A stretch of DNA of 64,000 nt from Pedobacter schmidteae (GTDB taxonomy: Bacteria; Bacteroidota; Bacteroidia; Sphingobacteriales; Sphingobacteriaceae), in contig NZ_LS999839.1 in NCBI RefSeq assembly GCF_900564155.1, positions 617,097 through 681,096 on the forward strand, written 5' to 3'. This document shows positions 61,839 through 64,000 of the stretch, piece by piece. How positions within the stretch are numbered: position 1 is the first letter of the stretch; every line of letters begins with the position of its first letter. Under the pieces are notes generated by a model, which saw nothing but the letters and a program-made list of their open reading frames with translations, had not been told where the DNA came from and ran no database searches. Both the position numbers and the translations under genes were made by a program.

Positions 61839-62768
61839 CTATTTCCCCAAATGGTAATTCCCCTGCAACACCAGCACACTTGCGCGCTCGGCCTTCTTCA
61901 AGGGTACATTCCAGTTTCCCTGGTAACTGACCTTTGCCGGCAATTTTTCTTCTCCAAAATATTGCATTTCAATATTCATCTGCACATTAAAATCGAACAG
62001 CATATTGCTATATTTCATATCTACATACCTGCCCAGAATTTCAAAATTGCGCTTGTCAAAAATGGTGGTCAGCTCTTTAATCATCAGGCTTTCCTTTGTC
62101 CGTTTGCTCAGGTCGGGCTTTATCGTTACCTTAAAACGATACACAGGAATGGTATCCAGATAGGTAGCACTATAAAAGGTATAGTCGTAATACTGGCGCA
62201 TGTTGGCGGTAAAAATTTCTGTCTTATCGCCAATAAACGGCAGTCCCTTTACCGGACGTCCTGGCGAAAAGATCAGCGTTTTTAGCTTTTCCTTATATCC
62301 GGCATTTGCGCCCGCAACTTTCCCCATAGCAGAGCCTGAGGTATAGGCCGACTGATAGGCATTCATAAAGATATAATCAAATAGCTCGGCAGTATACAGC
62401 TCGTACTTCCCGTTTTTCTTAAAAAGATGTCCCGTATCCTGTTTAACCAGGTATTCAATCCATGGCGCCGTACTTTTTCTTTTGATTTTCCTATACAGCT
62501 TTCCATTTACCCTATTTTTTTTGTCATAGGTATAAATACTATTTTCGGCAGTAAAAGCATACTTTTTCATACTGCGAAAAGCCTGATAAAAACTGGTATC
62601 AGTAGTAACCGCACGGATAAAGGTTTCTGCACTTAACCGCTCAGCAGTAATATTTACAGTCGAGTCCAGCTGGATGGTTTTAATCGTATCCGGATTAAAC
62701 CGGGGGACTACCTGGGCTCTACTTTGAATATAAAATATCACCAGTGCCACCCAAAGTAACTTCTTCAT
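61839..62768 (-). CDS. Exported protein, unrecognised
   Basis: 309 residues with a signal peptide (about 1-18, SRAQ). It contains no cofactor or enzyme motif that I recognise. The pattern YTFYSATYLDTIPVYRFKVTIKPD followed by beta-strand-like repeats (FEILGRYVDMKYSNMLFDFNVQMNIEMQYF) resembles the middle of DUF5686-type periplasmic proteins or a lipoprotein-carrier fold, but this is only suggestive. It is encoded between dnaG and an M20 amidohydrolase (5 bp after the latter), so it may be co-transcribed with that gene. Confidence 0.65.
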   Translation of the reverse strand: MKKLLWVALVIFYIQSRAQVVPRFNPDTIKTIQLDSTVNITAERLSAETFIRAVTTDTSFYQAFRSMKKYAFTAENSIYTYDKKNRVNGKLYRKIKRKSTAPWIEYLVKQDTGHLFKKNGKYELYTAELFDYIFMNAYQSAYTSGSAMGKVAGANAGYKEKLKTLIFSPGRPVKGLPFIGDKTEIFTANMRQYYDYTFYSATYLDTIPVYRFKVTIKPDLSKRTKESLMIKELTTIFDKRNFEILGRYVDMKYSNMLFDFNVQMNIEMQYFGEEKLPAKVSYQGNWNVPLKKAERASVLVLQGNYHLGK

Positions 62769-62773
62769 CTATT

Positions 62774-63958
62774 CTAATTCCCCAGTTGCTTTAGTGCCAT
62801 ATAAGCCATCAAGCCCGTCGACACTTTCAGCGCATCCTCATCAATATCAAAATTAGGGGTATGTACAGAGTAATAAGTATCTTTCTCTTTGTTCCCGGTA
62901 CCTAGTCTGTAAAAGCAGGCATCGGTAATCTGCGAATAATAAGCAAAATCTTCTGCGGCCATCCATATATCCAGATCCAGTACATTTTCTTTGCCCAGGT
63001 AATCCTCGGCAAAAGCACGTGCATTAGCCGTCACCTTTTCTTCGTTAATTAAATACGGATAGCCATCCATGATGTTAAACTCGCAAGTTCCACCCATACT
63101 TTCAGCAATTCCTTCCGCCATTTTCTTCATCAGACGCTTGGCTTCCTTGCGCCACTCTTCATTCAGGGTCCTGAAAGTTCCTTCCAGCTTTACCTCATTA
63201 GGAATAATGTTGGTTGCACCATTGGCTATTACCTTTCCAAATGAAAGTACCGAGGGCAGACGCGGGTCGGCATTTCTGCTCACAATCTGTTGCAGGGCAA
63301 CAATAATATGAGAAGTGATCAATACCGGATCGATGTTTTGATGTGGCTGTGCACCATGTCCACCCTTACCACGTACCGTTACATAAAGTTCATCGGTAGA
63401 AGCCATATAAATCCCCGAACGGAACCCCACTTTACCTGCATCAATTAAAGGCATTACATGCTGACCAATAATTTGCTGAGGTTTAGGATTTTCCAAAACA
63501 CCTTCTTTGATCATGATACTGGCACCACCTGGCAAAATTTCCTCCGCAGGCTGAAATATCAATTTTATTGTTCCACCAAACTCGGCTTTTAGTGTGTTTA
63601 AGATATAAGCTGTACCCAGTAAAGAAGAGCTGTGTACATCATGTCCGCAGGCATGCATCACACCCGGGTTTTTAGAGGTATAAGGTTTATCATTGGCTTC
63701 AAGAATAGGCAAAGCATCCATATCCGCACGCAAAGCTATGATCTTATCCGAAGGCAAGTCTCCCTTAATTAATCCAACTACCCCTGTATTGGCCATTTCA
63801 GTAAAAGGAATTCCCCAATCGGTCAAAATTCCCTTAATAAAGGCCGAGGTCTGAAATTCTTTAAAAGAAAGTTCCGGATTTGCATGTAAGTGCTGGCGGT
63901 AACCCACCACCTGTTCAAATATATCACCGGATAGTGCCTGGATTTTGTCTTTAATCAT
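62774..63958 (-). CDS. M20 family amidohydrolase/aminoacylase
   Basis: 394 residues, cytosolic. The metal-binding MHACGHDVH (C104, H106) is followed by the EE pair in FQPAEEILPGGA and the His in GQHVMPLIDAGK; RADMDALP is upstream. The lid domain is at about 185-300, with GKGGHGAQPHQNIDPV. This fits IAA-amino acid hydrolase/HipO-like M20D enzymes that cleave N-acyl amino acids. The C-terminal pattern AAEDFAYYSQ supplies the last metal ligand. It lies 5 bp before the unrecognised exported protein; the remaining 42 bp of the window hold nothing. Confidence 0.93.
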   Translation of the reverse strand: MIKDKIQALSGDIFEQVVGYRQHLHANPELSFKEFQTSAFIKGILTDWGIPFTEMANTGVVGLIKGDLPSDKIIALRADMDALPILEANDKPYTSKNPGVMHACGHDVHSSSLLGTAYILNTLKAEFGGTIKLIFQPAEEILPGGASIMIKEGVLENPKPQQIIGQHVMPLIDAGKVGFRSGIYMASTDELYVTVRGKGGHGAQPHQNIDPVLITSHIIVALQQIVSRNADPRLPSVLSFGKVIANGATNIIPNEVKLEGTFRTLNEEWRKEAKRLMKKMAEGIAESMGGTCEFNIMDGYPYLINEEKVTANARAFAEDYLGKENVLDLDIWMAAEDFAYYSQITDACFYRLGTGNKEKDTYYSVHTPNFDIDEDALKVSTGLMAYMALKQLGN

Positions 63959-64000
63959 TGCTATAGTTTAAATTAGGTGCATTAATCTTTTCCCTGAAAA

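Noticed and set aside
1..64000. Searched for tRNA/rRNA genes, CRISPR arrays, transposases, integrases and phage genes
   Set aside because: None seen; gaps between genes are short and hold only regulatory-scale features.

Overview
The window (about 40% G+C by eye) is a chromosomal segment of a Bacteroidota bacterium, most likely Sphingobacteriaceae and close to Pedobacter. The support is: a SusC/SusD pair under an ECF sigma/FecR pair, Bacteroidota-type -7 boxes (TAnnTTTG), weak Shine-Dalgarno use, many Bacteroidota DUFs (DUF4302, DUF4251, DUF4286, DUF1800/DUF1501), and an alternative complex III (ACIII) plus aa3 oxidase cluster. No rRNA, tRNA, CRISPR array, insertion sequence, phage or integrase was seen. 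Gene density is very high, and the only gap above 300 bp is 5901-6243.

Layout. 1-1417 (+): 3' part of hemW, then a short-chain dehydrogenase. 1419-5900 (-): a DUF1800 / DUF1501 / FGE-type lipoprotein operon. 6244-8203 (+): two tandem JmjC/cupin-like oxygenases. 8282-13095 (+): VWA protein, MoxR-like AAA ATPase, membrane metallophosphoesterase and a degenerate UbiA-like membrane protein. 13092-17356 (-): an S9-like lipoprotein that lacks its catalytic Ser and His, a sensor kinase and an OmpR-type regulator. 17605-20292 (+): TPR protein, DUF4286, rfbC. 20333-22648 (-): OmpA-like lipoprotein, DUF2461, DUF983 and a small Cys-containing membrane protein. 22763-32406 (-): ECF sigma, FecR, SusC, SusD, zinc metallohydrolase lipoprotein, DUF4302 lipoprotein. 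32557-49095 (-): respiratory supercluster. 49348-64000: mixed housekeeping genes (deoxyhypusine synthase-like, Omp85-like, O-methyltransferase, SirB1-like, esterase, prfB with a programmed frameshift, DUF937-like, pgi, DUF4251, glutaminyl cyclase, yraN, dnaG, an exported protein, M20 amidohydrolase).

The respiratory block reads, in transcription order, actA-actB-actC-actD-actE-actF-coxB-coxA, a strong terminator, then ctaA-ctaB-two subunit III genes-subunit IV-Sco-like-DUF420. It encodes the quinol-to-oxygen branch: ACIII oxidises menaquinol and passes electrons to an aa3-type oxidase, with haem A synthesis (CtaA, CtaB) and assembly factors alongside. The SusCD block is a TonB-dependent uptake locus. 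Its SusC carries an N-terminal STN domain, so it is probably signal-transducing through the adjacent FecR/ECF pair.

No single locus is clearly a wholly new system. The best leads are the apparently dead S9 lipoprotein linked to a two-component system, a Sco-like protein with no cysteine at all, a C-terminal module apparently shared by the two accessory lipoproteins of the SusCD locus, a 22-bp tandem repeat just before susC, and a six-haem ActA.
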